Below are positions 37,563 to 47,251 of a DNA stretch of 64,000 bases, one piece after another. The notes below the pieces were generated by a model that saw only the letters and a list, made by a program, of their open reading frames with translations, was not told the origin of the DNA and did no database searches. The translations under genes were made by a program, and so were the position numbers. Source of the DNA: a virus; the IMG/VR virus record IMGVR_UViG_3300035703_000043, positions 30,591 to 94,590 of that record. One strand, 5' to 3'. Each line of letters starts with the position of its first letter. Position 1 is the first letter of the stretch.

Positions 37563-39500
37563 ATGGCAACTGGGGTCTTCAGTCTTCGTAAGGTTTATAT
37601 TAAGCAATATCAAAATGTAGATAATCGTAACTTTGCGAGTTGGCCTGAAAGTGCGACTTATGGGTATTATGGTGGTGGTGTAAGTAATAGTACAATTACA
37701 AGACTTGATTTTTCAAATGAAACAGTAAGTAATCCAGGAAAAAACTTACTATCAGCAAGAAGTAAATTATCTGCAACCTCAAGTAGTTCTTATGGTTACT
37801 TTGGTGGTGGTTATACTCCTCCTTTATATGTTATTACAATTACAAGACTTGATTTCTCTAATGAAACCGTAAGTAATCCAGGAAAAAACTTACCAACAGC
37901 AAGAGGATTTTTAGCAGCAACCTCAAGTAGTTCTTATGGGTACTTTGGTGGAGGTCTGTCCACTCCCGGTACCGCTAATTATATTAGTACAATCACAAGA
38001 CTTGATTTCTCTAATGAAACCGTAAGTGATCCGGGAAAAAACTTACCAACAGTAATAACTCAATTAGCAACAATCTCAAGTAGTTCTTATGGTTATTTTG
38101 GTGGTGGTTTCACTCCACCATTAAATGCTCGTATTAGTACAATCACAAGACTTGATTTCTCTAATGAAACTACAAGTAATCCAGGAAAAAACTTACCAAC
38201 AGCAAGAGGAGCATTAGCAGCAACCTCAAGTAGTTCTTATGGTTATTTTGGTGGTGGTTTTAATCCTACTAGTGAAATTAGTACAATATCAAGACTTGAT
38301 TTCTTTAATGAAATCGTAAGTGATCCAGGAAAAAACTTACCAACAACAAGAAGTGAGTTAGCAGCAACCTCAAGTAGTTCTTATGGTTATTTTGGTGGTG
38401 GTGTAAGTAATAGTACAATTACAAGACTTGATTTTTCAAATGAAACAGTAAGTGATCCAGGAAAAAACTTACCAATAGCAAGAGGTCAATTAGCAGCAAC
38501 CTCAGGAGGTCAATCAATTGATCGTGGGTTTAAGACTTATGGATATATTACTGGTGGTGCTAACCCTCCTGCAGTTGGTACAGTAAGTCTTGCTGTCAAT
38601 AAGCACGATCTTTCAACTACTACTGTTACCCCATTACCCCCAGGTAATACACTACCAGCATTAGGTCCTTCTCCAGCTGGAACGGGAAGATCTCGACATT
38701 TTGGATTTTCAACTAATTATTTTGGATACTTTAGTGGTGGTTTCCAACCAGGAGGTGTTCCTGGAGTTTCAAATAGAGTTTCAAGACTTGATTTTTCAAA
38801 TGATACTTGGAATGATCCTGGTAAAGATTTATTTGTTACAAGATATAATCACACTGGTGTTTCTGCACCCCAAAATTATAATCGTGGATATTTTGCAACA
38901 GGTGAAACATTTACATTTCCAAGTCCAGGACCATCATATTTAACTACAGTAACTCGAATTGAATATTCCAGTGAAACTGTGAGTGATCCGGGAATAAATC
39001 TGCCAATGAGATCTGTGGGAACTTCTGGTGTAAAAACTAACTCATATGGTTATTTTGCTGGAGGAATAACTCCAGTAAATTTACCTGTTCCTACTCAATC
39101 ACAAGTATTTTCTCACATTGCCAGACTTGATTTTTCAAATGAAAGTGTTACTGTACCCGTAAATCTTCCACTTCCAAGACATAGTATGTTTTCATTCCAT
39201 AATCAATCTTATGGTTATTTTTGTGGTGGCACTGGACCAAATCCAGTCCCACCAACACCAACAAGTCACTGTAGAATAGAAAGACTTGATTTTTCAAATG
39301 AAACTATAAGTAGTAGAACAAATATGCCTACTGCTTTTCCAGCTTCTACATCTATTAGTTCTCAATTTTTTGGATTTACCTACGGATCTGTAAATGTAAC
39401 TCAAATTCATCGTTTTGATTTTTCAAGTGAAACTTTTGCTCCCTATACCTCAACACCTTTAGGTCTTGCATCCTCGGCAGCAGTTACAAACGGAATTTAA
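37563..39500 (+). CDS. kelch-like repeat protein 1 (predicted tandem six-bladed propellers)
   Basis: 645 aa built of ~45-residue repeats: YGYFGGG, variable loop, TITRLDFSNETVS, PGKNLPTAR, LAATSSSS. The GG pair, the (R)LD strand, the spaced T and the LPxxR element are the hallmarks of kelch blades. I count twelve: six before and six after a conserved linker GGQSIDRGFKT. The second half is more degenerate (YGYITGG, FGYFSGG, RGYFATG, YGYFAGG, YGYFCGG, FGFTYGS). Starts with a head region (YIKQYQNVDNRNFASWPES) shared with the paralogues at 40331 and 44842. Likely a binding protein, perhaps for carbohydrate on the cell or virion surface. No signal peptide is visible. Confidence 0.7.
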   Translation: MATGVFSLRKVYIKQYQNVDNRNFASWPESATYGYYGGGVSNSTITRLDFSNETVSNPGKNLLSARSKLSATSSSSYGYFGGGYTPPLYVITITRLDFSNETVSNPGKNLPTARGFLAATSSSSYGYFGGGLSTPGTANYISTITRLDFSNETVSDPGKNLPTVITQLATISSSSYGYFGGGFTPPLNARISTITRLDFSNETTSNPGKNLPTARGALAATSSSSYGYFGGGFNPTSEISTISRLDFFNEIVSDPGKNLPTTRSELAATSSSSYGYFGGGVSNSTITRLDFSNETVSDPGKNLPIARGQLAATSGGQSIDRGFKTYGYITGGANPPAVGTVSLAVNKHDLSTTTVTPLPPGNTLPALGPSPAGTGRSRHFGFSTNYFGYFSGGFQPGGVPGVSNRVSRLDFSNDTWNDPGKDLFVTRYNHTGVSAPQNYNRGYFATGETFTFPSPGPSYLTTVTRIEYSSETVSDPGINLPMRSVGTSGVKTNSYGYFAGGITPVNLPVPTQSQVFSHIARLDFSNESVTVPVNLPLPRHSMFSFHNQSYGYFCGGTGPNPVPPTPTSHCRIERLDFSNETISSRTNMPTAFPASTSISSQFFGFTYGSVNVTQIHRFDFSSETFAPYTSTPLGLASSAAVTNGI

Positions 39501-39503
39501 TCT

Positions 39504-40331
39504 ATGAAAACTTTTTATTTTATGTCTGGACTTCCACGTTCAGGTTCAACTTTATTAACAGCACTACTCAATCAAAACCCAGAGATACACGCATCTACAA
39601 ACTCACCACTTCTGGATACAATACATTATACGGAAGAGTATCTTTTATATCAATCAGAACAATACAAAGCACATCCAAAACCAGAGTGTGCTCATAAGGT
39701 CTTGTCTTCTATTGCTCCCAACTATTATTTTGATACTCCACAGAATATTATTGTAGATAAGTCAAGAGGTTGGGTGAATCAAATACAACATATTCAAGAT
39801 TATATTACTCCAGAACCAAAGATTATTTGTCCTGTAAGAAATATTCTTGATATTATATCTTCATTTTTAAATCTCATTTATCATTCCAAAACAACTTCAT
39901 TCATTGATGAAGGTCTTATAGCAAACAACTTGGAAATTAGTAATGACAATCGTGCCGACTATCTAATGTCCCCCCAAGGTATTATCGGACAATCTTATCA
40001 CGCACTTGCTGAAGCATTTCGTAAAGGTAATGATAAGTATTTGTTATTAGTTGAGTATGATGATTTAGTTCAAAATCCACAACAAGAACTAAACCGAATT
40101 TATGATTTCTTACAACTCCCAAAATTTACTCATACCTTTGAGAATATAAAACCAAAGTTTGATGAGAACGATGAGGTTTATAAGTTAGAAAATATGCATA
40201 CTGTAAGAAGCAAAGTAGAAAAAATACATCGTGATAACTCAAAGTTCTTAAGTGACTATGTAATCAATAAATATAATCATATGGAGTTCTGGAAAAAGGG
40301 AACTCAAAGATATTCTATTTTTGGTTTATAA
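39504..40331 (+). CDS. sulfotransferase
   Basis: 275 aa with the 5'-phosphosulfate binding loop of PAPS-dependent sulfotransferases near the N-terminus (SGLPRSGSTLLTALL, residues 8-22). A downstream PVRNILDIISSFLNL segment fits the 3'-phosphate binding region (usually a conserved R followed by a S within ~8 residues). The enzyme would move sulfate from PAPS to a hydroxyl or amine on a glycan, protein or small molecule. Placed between two kelch-like genes, overlapping the next one by one base (TAATG). Substrate unknown; decoration of a surface glycan or fibre is a reasonable guess. Confidence 0.75.
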   Translation: MKTFYFMSGLPRSGSTLLTALLNQNPEIHASTNSPLLDTIHYTEEYLLYQSEQYKAHPKPECAHKVLSSIAPNYYFDTPQNIIVDKSRGWVNQIQHIQDYITPEPKIICPVRNILDIISSFLNLIYHSKTTSFIDEGLIANNLEISNDNRADYLMSPQGIIGQSYHALAEAFRKGNDKYLLLVEYDDLVQNPQQELNRIYDFLQLPKFTHTFENIKPKFDENDEVYKLENMHTVRSKVEKIHRDNSKFLSDYVINKYNHMEFWKKGTQRYSIFGL

Positions 40332-42229
40332 TGCCAGTATTTTCCTTAAAAGAAGCAAAAGAACTTCAAGTTAAAAATATATCGGAGAGCACTTTTAAAT
40401 ACTGGCCTGAAAGTGCGACTTATGGGTATTATGGAGGTGGAGCAAATGCTCTCGGTTATTTTAATACCATCGCAAGACTAGATTTTTTTTCTGAAAGTAT
40501 AAGCAACTCATCTGGCGGTTTTCCAATAGCAACTGCAACTGCTGCAGCAGTTGCAAATAATTTTTATGGTTATTTTGGTGGTGGTGCTGCTCCAGGTCCA
40601 TCTTATGGACCTGGGCAAATAATGCAAATTTCTTCTGTTCAAAGATTTGAATTATCCAATGAGACCTTTAGCAATCCAGGAAGAAATTTGCCAGTACAAC
40701 TACAAAATGCTGGAGCAGTATCAAACCCAAATAATTCTTATGGTTATTTTGGTGGTGGATATAGAAGTTTTTATTTGGGTTCTTCTTCTGTCCTTAGTAC
40801 AATTTCAAGACTTGATTTTACAAATGAAACTATAAGTCTTCCTGGAAAAAATTTTTCCACAACCAGAACTGGTACTGCTGGAGTTTATAATCAAACTTAT
40901 GGGTATTTCGGTGGATCTGGATGTGTAATTAGTCGTCTTGATTTTACCAGTGAAACTTTAAGTGAACCATCGTCAAGATATTTACCAACAAATAGATCTC
41001 TTTCTGGAGCAGTCTCAAATATTTCCTATGGTTATTTTGGTGGAGGATTTATTCCAACACCTCCATATTATTCAAGTACAATATCAAGACTTGAATTTTC
41101 AACTGAAACTGTAAGTGATCCAGGAAAAAATTTCTATCTTGGTATATTTCCTGGTCCTGATTTTTCAAGATATGCGAATGCAGGAGTTTCGGCAAGTAGT
41201 GCTGGTTACTTCGGTGGTGGATTTGTTAGCCCACCCAGTGCTTCAGGAAGGATGAGTACTATAACTCGTATTGATTTTACTACTGAAATACTTAGTAATA
41301 TTTCAAGTACTTTTCTAACTGAGCGTTCTTCAATGGCATCAATTTCTGCAGGTCAATCAATCTATCGTGGTTCTAAGACTTATGGATACTTTGGTGGGGG
41401 TTATGCTCCAACTGCAGTTTGTGTTATAAATCGTTTAGATTTTGCTTCAGAAACAATATCCACCCCAATTCCTCAACTATCTACAACAAGAGCATTTTTT
41501 GCAGGAGTCTCTAATAATTATTATGGATATTTTGCGAGTCGTTTTCCTGCAAATCAATCTAGAATAGATCGTTTAGATTTTTCTAACGATAGCATTTCAG
41601 TTCCAGTATATCCATTTTCACCATTAAGATCCAATTTAGCAGCAACCTCAAGTAGTTCCTATGGTTATTTTGGTGGTGGATACTCTCCGGGAGGTCAGAG
41701 ACATTCTACAATTACTCGTATAGATTTTTTTAATGAAACTACACAATTACTTCCTACAGTATTATCTGCACAAAGATATAATTTGTTTGCAGTTTCAAGT
41801 AGTTCTTTTTGTTATTTTTCTGATGGATTTAGTCCTGTTGGAGTTTATTGTTCTATAGATCGTTTAGATTTTTCCACAGAAACTAATACACTACTTACAC
41901 CACAATTACCGTATGCAAAGGAGAGTAGTGCTACAGTTTCAACATCTGGATATGGATATTTTGCTGGTGGTGCTCCCGCAACAAATCAAACACGTAGATT
42001 AGAGTTTTCAAATGAAACTACATCAACTATTCTTGCAACTCTTCCTACAACAACATTTAATGCCGCAGGATCTTCTAGTTCTTTTTATGGTTATATTGCT
42101 GGTGGAAGTACTCCAACTGCAGTTTGTAATATAAATCGTTTAGATTTTTCAGCAGAAACAATATCCATTCCAACTTCTAAATTAACACAACCAAAAATTG
42201 GTTTAGCAGCAGTCTCAAACTCAAACTAA
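40331..42229 (+). CDS. kelch-like repeat protein 2 (predicted tandem six-bladed propellers)
   Basis: 632 aa, paralogous to 37563-39500 and 44842-46728, with the same KYWPESATYGYYGGG opening. Twelve blade repeats are countable: six (YGYYGGG, YGYFGGG x2, YGYFGGS, YGYFGGG, AGYFGGG), then the linker AGQSIYRGSKT, then six more (YGYFGGG, YGYFASR, YGYFGGG, FCYFSDG, YGYFAGG, YGYIAGG). Loops and blade strands are more diverged than in the other two copies, suggesting different ligands. Closing segment PKIGLAAVSNSN matches the last residues of copy 3 (NLAAVSNSN). Confidence 0.7.
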   Translation: MPVFSLKEAKELQVKNISESTFKYWPESATYGYYGGGANALGYFNTIARLDFFSESISNSSGGFPIATATAAAVANNFYGYFGGGAAPGPSYGPGQIMQISSVQRFELSNETFSNPGRNLPVQLQNAGAVSNPNNSYGYFGGGYRSFYLGSSSVLSTISRLDFTNETISLPGKNFSTTRTGTAGVYNQTYGYFGGSGCVISRLDFTSETLSEPSSRYLPTNRSLSGAVSNISYGYFGGGFIPTPPYYSSTISRLEFSTETVSDPGKNFYLGIFPGPDFSRYANAGVSASSAGYFGGGFVSPPSASGRMSTITRIDFTTEILSNISSTFLTERSSMASISAGQSIYRGSKTYGYFGGGYAPTAVCVINRLDFASETISTPIPQLSTTRAFFAGVSNNYYGYFASRFPANQSRIDRLDFSNDSISVPVYPFSPLRSNLAATSSSSYGYFGGGYSPGGQRHSTITRIDFFNETTQLLPTVLSAQRYNLFAVSSSSFCYFSDGFSPVGVYCSIDRLDFSTETNTLLTPQLPYAKESSATVSTSGYGYFAGGAPATNQTRRLEFSNETTSTILATLPTTTFNAAGSSSSFYGYIAGGSTPTAVCNINRLDFSAETISIPTSKLTQPKIGLAAVSNSN

Positions 42230-42232
42230 ATA
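42226..42232 (+). promoter_or_regulatory. late promoter-like CTAAATA
   Basis: CTAAATA overlaps the stop codon of the preceding gene and lies 21 bp upstream of the ATG at 42254, the usual distance of these elements in the window. Confidence 0.45.
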
Positions 42233-42253
42233 AAATACCTACATCATTTTGAT

Positions 42254-43957
42254 ATGAAATCTGGAGCAACTGAAAGTTCTTTTTATTATCTCAATCAATA
42301 TTATTCATTTCCAAATAATGTTGAAGTTTCAAGAAGTATAGAAGTCTTAGCACAATCAAATAAACAATATAAAATACTCTGGGCACACGATAATTGCGAC
42401 CAACCACAACTTTTAAGACTTCCAGAACTTGTATCGCAGATTGACTTGATTGTCTGTGTATCAAACTGGGAAGCAGAGCAATATATCAAATACAACCGAG
42501 CACCAGCAGAAAAGATTGTAGTCATTCCAAATGGTGTTGCGGATATTTTTCATCTCAAATCACCAAAATCCAAGACGGCAATTTACTTTTCTGGTCCTCA
42601 TAAGGGCATTGCACCACTTCCAAAAATCTGGAAACAAGTCATTAAAAATCATCCAGATGCAAAGTTAAAAGTCTTTTCTTCTCATAATCTTTATGGAGAA
42701 CAATACGAACAACACTTTAAAATTCCAGAACACTTAGAAGCAATTGAAGAACTAAAATCTCTTCCTGGAGTAGAGTATTCCCCTTGTATTGACCGAGAAC
42801 AACTTTTACCTCACATACAAGATGCTGCATTCTTCGTTCATCCTAATGTTTGGGAAGAGACCTTCTGCGTGTCTATGGCAGAAGCAATGGTTTGTGGTTG
42901 CTACCCCATCACGAGTGATATAGGGGCACTGAGAGAGGTCTCATTCAATCGTGGTAAGTATATTCCAATGACTGGAAAAAATACACAAGTTGGTTGGGAA
43001 CCATCTCCAAAGTTTATCAATGAGTTTGCACAAGAACTTTCAAGGTGTTTTGATTTCTTTGATAAAGAACCTCAAACATTTTATGCTGCGACAAAAGAAC
43101 TTTCTCAAATTACAAAAGAAACTTATGATTGGAAAAGGATTGCAGTTGTTTGGGAAAATTTGATACTGGGTCTTTCAAAAGAAGAACAACAAAGACCAAG
43201 ATATTATTGTATGACGACAATGCAGTCTTCTGAAAAATATACTCATTATGCTTTAGATACATTTTTTAGAAACAGTATTTTCGGAAAGCAAGATAAGTTT
43301 TTTTTAATTGATAATGATAAAACCTTTTCAAAGCATTATGATAATGTTACAGTGATTTCAAATGCCTCATCAAAATCATTTGCCGAGAATATGAACTTTA
43401 TTCTCAAGCAAGCAATTATGGATGGTGCTGATTTTGTTGGACTGAATAATGATATTATCTTTACAAAAAACTGGAATCAAAATTTAGGAGACTTAAATTC
43501 AGTTTCTATTCCTTTATGTAATCAACATTTACAAGGTGATTGGATAAGGAGTGAAATGGAACTTGAAGAATTTATTGGGAAAGAAGAATTATTAAATCAA
43601 ATTGCTTCTCAAATTATATCTCAATCGCAGAATGTAGCACCAAATCTAATCAAAGCATTCTATTGTTTTTATGTTCCTTATGAAGTCAGTTCAAAGGTTG
43701 GTTTATTGGATGAAGAGTTTGGAAAAGGTGGTGGTGAAGATATTGATTATGGATTAAGAGCAGAACAACTTGGATTTGAAACAAAGTTTAATTCAAATTC
43801 TTATCTTCTTCATTTTTCTCATAGAACTTTAGAGCACGAAACAAAAGAAGAAAAGGACAAAAGAACAGAGCAGTTATACTTACACTTCTGTAAAAAGTGG
43901 GGTAAGGAAGTTGCTGATAGAAGATTGTCTCTTGCAGTAACGCAGAGATTTTCTTGA
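42254..43957 (+). CDS. two-domain glycosyltransferase (GT4-like plus GT2-like)
   Basis: 567 aa. N-terminal domain (~1-310) has GT4 features: VCVSNWEAEQYIKY, IPNGVADIFH, YFSGPHKGIAPL, and the C-terminal EETFCVSMAEAMVCGCYPIT with a SDIGALREV donor-binding segment. The C-terminal domain (~315-567) is GT2-like: FFLIDNDKTF, GLNNDIIFTKNW (DxD-like N-N-D) and FGKGGGEDIDYGLRAEQLG (catalytic E-D region). Two active sites in one chain suggest it adds two different sugars in sequence. Has its own CTAAATA element upstream. Probably builds a surface glycan or modifies a phage protein; substrates unknown. Confidence 0.75.
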   Translation: MKSGATESSFYYLNQYYSFPNNVEVSRSIEVLAQSNKQYKILWAHDNCDQPQLLRLPELVSQIDLIVCVSNWEAEQYIKYNRAPAEKIVVIPNGVADIFHLKSPKSKTAIYFSGPHKGIAPLPKIWKQVIKNHPDAKLKVFSSHNLYGEQYEQHFKIPEHLEAIEELKSLPGVEYSPCIDREQLLPHIQDAAFFVHPNVWEETFCVSMAEAMVCGCYPITSDIGALREVSFNRGKYIPMTGKNTQVGWEPSPKFINEFAQELSRCFDFFDKEPQTFYAATKELSQITKETYDWKRIAVVWENLILGLSKEEQQRPRYYCMTTMQSSEKYTHYALDTFFRNSIFGKQDKFFLIDNDKTFSKHYDNVTVISNASSKSFAENMNFILKQAIMDGADFVGLNNDIIFTKNWNQNLGDLNSVSIPLCNQHLQGDWIRSEMELEEFIGKEELLNQIASQIISQSQNVAPNLIKAFYCFYVPYEVSSKVGLLDEEFGKGGGEDIDYGLRAEQLGFETKFNSNSYLLHFSHRTLEHETKEEKDKRTEQLYLHFCKKWGKEVADRRLSLAVTQRFS

Positions 43958-43963
43958 TAAATA
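43956..43963 (+). promoter_or_regulatory. T4-type late promoter GATAAATA
   Basis: GATAAATA overlaps the TGA of the previous gene and lies 31 bp upstream of the ATG at 43995. A later gap of ~30 bp contains no terminator. Confidence 0.55.
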
Positions 43964-43994
43964 CAAACAACACTATTAGTTAAATTGGATAAGT

Positions 43995-44834
43995 ATGTCT
44001 AACAATTATGAATCAATTGCACTTGCAACATCTAAAGAAGTTTTAGGTGATGATAATGAGTTTATGCTCAAAGTTCTTCAAGAGGCAACTCGTTGGGAAC
44101 AAAGTGAAACAGAACTCGCACAAGGTCGTTCAGATTTCCAGATTGAAAAGTTTATCATTCACGATAATTTTACAATCCCATCAGCATTTAAGGCAGCACT
44201 TGTTAATCGTAGAAGTGTAGCAGAAGGTCTTCTACAACAAGTCATTGATGCAAAAAGAGCAGCAAGAGAATTTCACTATAAGTGGGACGGAAAAGATAAG
44301 ACACAACCAATTTGGTGGAAAACAAGACAAGGTGGTGAAGAATTATCTTGGTATGATATTGATGAGTTTCATTTTCATCGTATGCTTGAAGGTTTGAATC
44401 GTGGATTCAAAGCATGTGTAGAAGAACTTGAGTGTTTTGATAAACTCATTAATCGTTTGATTGAACTGAATGGTGGTAAGTTAATTACCAGAGAACAATA
44501 TAATGAGGACCAACCAAACTATTGGGAACGTAGACTTGCGAATCAATCACTTGATGATTTGCTTGCCGCAAGAACTGGTGTCAATGCTGGTAATATTCGT
44601 TCAATGAGAAGAGCAAGTGCTCCTACGGTTCTTACAGATGATGTTAATCGTACCAAAGGAACGTTTGGTGATCCTAATAATCCTATGGATTTCCTGAATA
44701 GTCTTCAGCAAGCAGTTGCTGCTGGTATTGAAGAGATTACTGGTATGGATCAACAACTTCTTCGTGGTATTGAAGAACAAGAGCAAAAGCAAATTCCTCA
44801 ATCGTTATTCAATCCAGACCTTAAGATAGAGTAA
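43995..44834 (+). CDS. unidentified alpha-helical protein
   Basis: 279 aa, helical and strongly charged throughout (LQEATRWEQSETELAQGRSD, LLQQVIDAKRAAREF, ECFDKLINRLIELNGG), with a Pro/Gln-rich acidic tail (GIEEQEQKQIPQSLFNPDLK). No catalytic motif is visible. Sits between the double glycosyltransferase and kelch-like protein 3, with its own late promoter. It could be a structural protein or an assembly factor for neighbouring products; the family is not recognised. Confidence 0.55.
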   Translation: MSNNYESIALATSKEVLGDDNEFMLKVLQEATRWEQSETELAQGRSDFQIEKFIIHDNFTIPSAFKAALVNRRSVAEGLLQQVIDAKRAAREFHYKWDGKDKTQPIWWKTRQGGEELSWYDIDEFHFHRMLEGLNRGFKACVEELECFDKLINRLIELNGGKLITREQYNEDQPNYWERRLANQSLDDLLAARTGVNAGNIRSMRRASAPTVLTDDVNRTKGTFGDPNNPMDFLNSLQQAVAAGIEEITGMDQQLLRGIEEQEQKQIPQSLFNPDLKIE

Positions 44835-44841
44835 TTTTCAA

Positions 44842-46728
44842 ATGCCTCAAGTTTTTATAGGGGATGTTTTTGGATTAAGTTCTGTTTATGATAAACAAGT
44901 TTTAAATGTAGAAAATAAAAACTTTGCGAGTTGGCCTGAAAGTGCGACTTATGGTTATTTTGGTGGTGGTTTTGTTTCAGGTGCTGTTCCTGGAATTTTT
45001 AGTGCAATATCAAGACTTGATTTTTCAAATGAAACAGTAAGTAATCCAGGAAAAAACTTACCAACCGCAAGATATGGTCTAGCAGCAACCTCAAGTAGTT
45101 CTTATGGTTACTTTGGTGGTGGGGTTCAACCACCTTTTATCGTCACAATATCAAGACTTGATTTCTCTAATGAAACCGTAAGTGATCCAGGAAAAAACTT
45201 ACCATCAGTAAGATCGTATTTAGTAGCAACTTCAAGTAGTTCTTATGGATACTTTGGTGGTGGTTTTTCCCCACCTTACATTAACACAATCTCAAGACTT
45301 GATTTTTCTAGTGAAACCGTAAGTAATCCAGGAAATAATTTACCAACAGCAAGAAGGGATTTGGCAGCAACTTTAAGTAATTCTTATGGATATTTTGGTG
45401 GTGGTTATTCATTTCCAGTCGCAACTTATTATTGCACAATATCAAGACTTGATTTTTCAAATGAAACAGTAAGTAATCCAGGAAAAAACTTACCAACCGC
45501 AAGATATGGTCTAGCAGCAACCTCAAGTAGTTCTTATGGATACTTTGGTGGTGGTTTTACACCTCCTTATATCAATACAATATCAAGACTTGATTTTTCT
45601 AATGAAACCGTAAGTAATCCAGGAAATAATTTACCAACAGCAAGAAGGGATTTGGCAGCAACCTCAAGTAGTTTTTATGGGTATTATGGTGGTGGTTATT
45701 TTACTCCACTGCCAACTCATTATTGCACAATATCAAGACTTGATTTCTCAAATGAGACCATAAGTAATCCAGAAAAAAATTTACCCACAGCAATAGGTAG
45801 ATTAGCAGCACTCTCAGGAGGTCAATCAATAAATCGTGGTTCAAAGACTTATGGATATTTTGGTGGGGGTTCCACCCCAACTGAAGTTTCTACCATTGAA
45901 AGAATAGATTTTTCAACAGAAACTACATCAATACCAGGAAAAAATTTACCTCAAGCAAGATTTAGTCTATCGGCAGTTTCAAGTAATTTTTATGGTTACT
46001 TTGGTGGTGGCAGTACTTCAGCAAAATCTTATTTTAGCACCATTGATCGTATAGATTTCTCCAATGAAACCATATTGTCACCAGGAAAAAATTTAAGTGA
46101 AGAAAAACGTTATTTAGCATCACTGTCCAGTTATAGTTATGGATATTTTGGTGGTGGTCAACTGGCAACAGGATCTGCCATTAGTACCATAAACCGTCTG
46201 GAGTTTTCTAATGAAACTACATCAACACCAGGAAAAAATTTATCTACGGCAAGATTTCAGTTAGCAGCAACTTCAAGTAATTTTTATGGCTATTTTAGTG
46301 GTGGTGCCTATAACGATGGGACTATTGAACGTATGGATTTCTCCAACGAAATTGTATCAATAGGATACCAACCTTTACCGGTGGGGAGACATTCTTTAGC
46401 AACAACTTCAAATAATTCTTATAGTTATTTTGGTGGTGGTTATGGTTTTTCTTCTTCTTCAGACATTATCGAACGTCTTGATTTTTCAAACGATACTATA
46501 AGTAGTCCTGGAAAAAATTTATTATTTTCATTTCACGGTCTTTCGGCAACTTCAAGTAGTTTTTATGGGTATTTTGGTGGTGGATATTTTATTGATTTTC
46601 CTATGGGTGCTCCTTATATCTTTTCAACAGTACAAAGACTTGATTTTTCAAGTGAACTTGTGAGTCTTGCACCAAAAAATTTATCAACGGCAAGATACAA
46701 TTTAGCAGCAGTCTCAAACTCAAATTGA
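44842..46728 (+). CDS. kelch-like repeat protein 3 (predicted tandem six-bladed propellers)
   Basis: 628 aa and the most regular copy. Head segment NKNFASWPESATYGYFGGG, then repeats with nearly invariant RLDFSNETVSNPGKNLPTAR strands. Six blades precede the linker SGGQSINRGSKT and six follow (YGYFGGG x3, YGYFSGG, YSYFGGG, YGYFGGG). Neighbouring repeats in the first half are almost identical at DNA level, indicating recent expansion or gene conversion. Its stop overlaps the stop of the convergent minus-strand gene by 9 bp. Confidence 0.7.
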   Translation: MPQVFIGDVFGLSSVYDKQVLNVENKNFASWPESATYGYFGGGFVSGAVPGIFSAISRLDFSNETVSNPGKNLPTARYGLAATSSSSYGYFGGGVQPPFIVTISRLDFSNETVSDPGKNLPSVRSYLVATSSSSYGYFGGGFSPPYINTISRLDFSSETVSNPGNNLPTARRDLAATLSNSYGYFGGGYSFPVATYYCTISRLDFSNETVSNPGKNLPTARYGLAATSSSSYGYFGGGFTPPYINTISRLDFSNETVSNPGNNLPTARRDLAATSSSFYGYYGGGYFTPLPTHYCTISRLDFSNETISNPEKNLPTAIGRLAALSGGQSINRGSKTYGYFGGGSTPTEVSTIERIDFSTETTSIPGKNLPQARFSLSAVSSNFYGYFGGGSTSAKSYFSTIDRIDFSNETILSPGKNLSEEKRYLASLSSYSYGYFGGGQLATGSAISTINRLEFSNETTSTPGKNLSTARFQLAATSSNFYGYFSGGAYNDGTIERMDFSNEIVSIGYQPLPVGRHSLATTSNNSYSYFGGGYGFSSSSDIIERLDFSNDTISSPGKNLLFSFHGLSATSSSFYGYFGGGYFIDFPMGAPYIFSTVQRLDFSSELVSLAPKNLSTARYNLAAVSNSN

Positions 46729-47163
46729 ATTATTGTAGAGAATATTTTTCCCCATCATTTCTTGACGAAACTCTAAAGGTCCATAATTATTCCAACCCTT
46801 TGAAACTTGAATTCTCAAAGGAGTATTTGTCGTAAGATGATGAATAAAAAACCAATTAAGAACTTCAGAATCAATCTTTCGATTAGTTTCAAGAACTTCT
46901 AGATAATCTCCACCAGACCATTTTCGTTTTGTAATAATAACTCCTGAAATGTTTGGTTTCATCCATTCTGGAATATCAAGATTACTTAACCATTCGCACT
47001 TATAAATTTTACATACATTTGGACGATTTTCATAAATGGAACAACCAGATTCGCATTTAAAGTGGCATGGTCTTCCTGGTTGAGCATAATGTTCATGAAC
47101 TTGAACAGACAACCACCCTTCGCAGCAACCAGTACATTCACCACATTCTCTTTTGTATTTCAT
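46720..47163 (-). CDS. YkgJ-like Cys-cluster (metal/Fe-S chelating) protein
   Basis: 147 aa on the minus strand. Residues 4-40 show the CxxCxxCC arrangement of the YkgJ family (ECGECTGCCEGWL), then PCHFKCESGCSIYENRPNVCKIYKC, completing a set of about nine cysteines expected to bind a metal or Fe-S cluster. Family members are small proteins of uncertain function, sometimes linked to 2OG-oxygenase or iron metabolism. The neighbour at 47252, divergently arranged, is a 2OG-Fe(II) oxygenase, making an iron supply or partner role attractive but unproven. The promoter is probably within the AT-rich 47164-47251 gap. Confidence 0.65.
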   Translation of the reverse strand: MKYKRECGECTGCCEGWLSVQVHEHYAQPGRPCHFKCESGCSIYENRPNVCKIYKCEWLSNLDIPEWMKPNISGVIITKRKWSGGDYLEVLETNRKIDSEVLNWFFIHHLTTNTPLRIQVSKGWNNYGPLEFRQEMMGKNILYNNSI

Positions 47164-47221
47164 TATTATATAATAAAGTTTAAAAATTTTTTGATTTTTA
47201 ATATATATCTTTTTATTTGAA

Positions 47222-47229
47222 ACTAAATA
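47222..47229 (+). promoter_or_regulatory. late promoter-like ACTAAATA
   Basis: ACTAAATA lies 22 bp upstream of the oxygenase ATG in an AT-rich divergent gap. The same gap has TTATATAAT-like sequence reading toward the minus-strand gene. Confidence 0.5.
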
Positions 47230-47251
47230 AAAACATCTACAGTATTCTACT

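Noticed and set aside
39504-39530. MKTFYFMSG of the sulfotransferase as a capsid-targeting leader
   Set aside because: Only MKTF matches; the rest is the P-loop strand of the sulfotransferase fold with no (I/L)xE cleavage site.
42254-43957. Double glycosyltransferase as a frame-fused pair of genes
   Set aside because: The reading frame is continuous with no internal stop or slippery site; a true two-domain protein is simpler.
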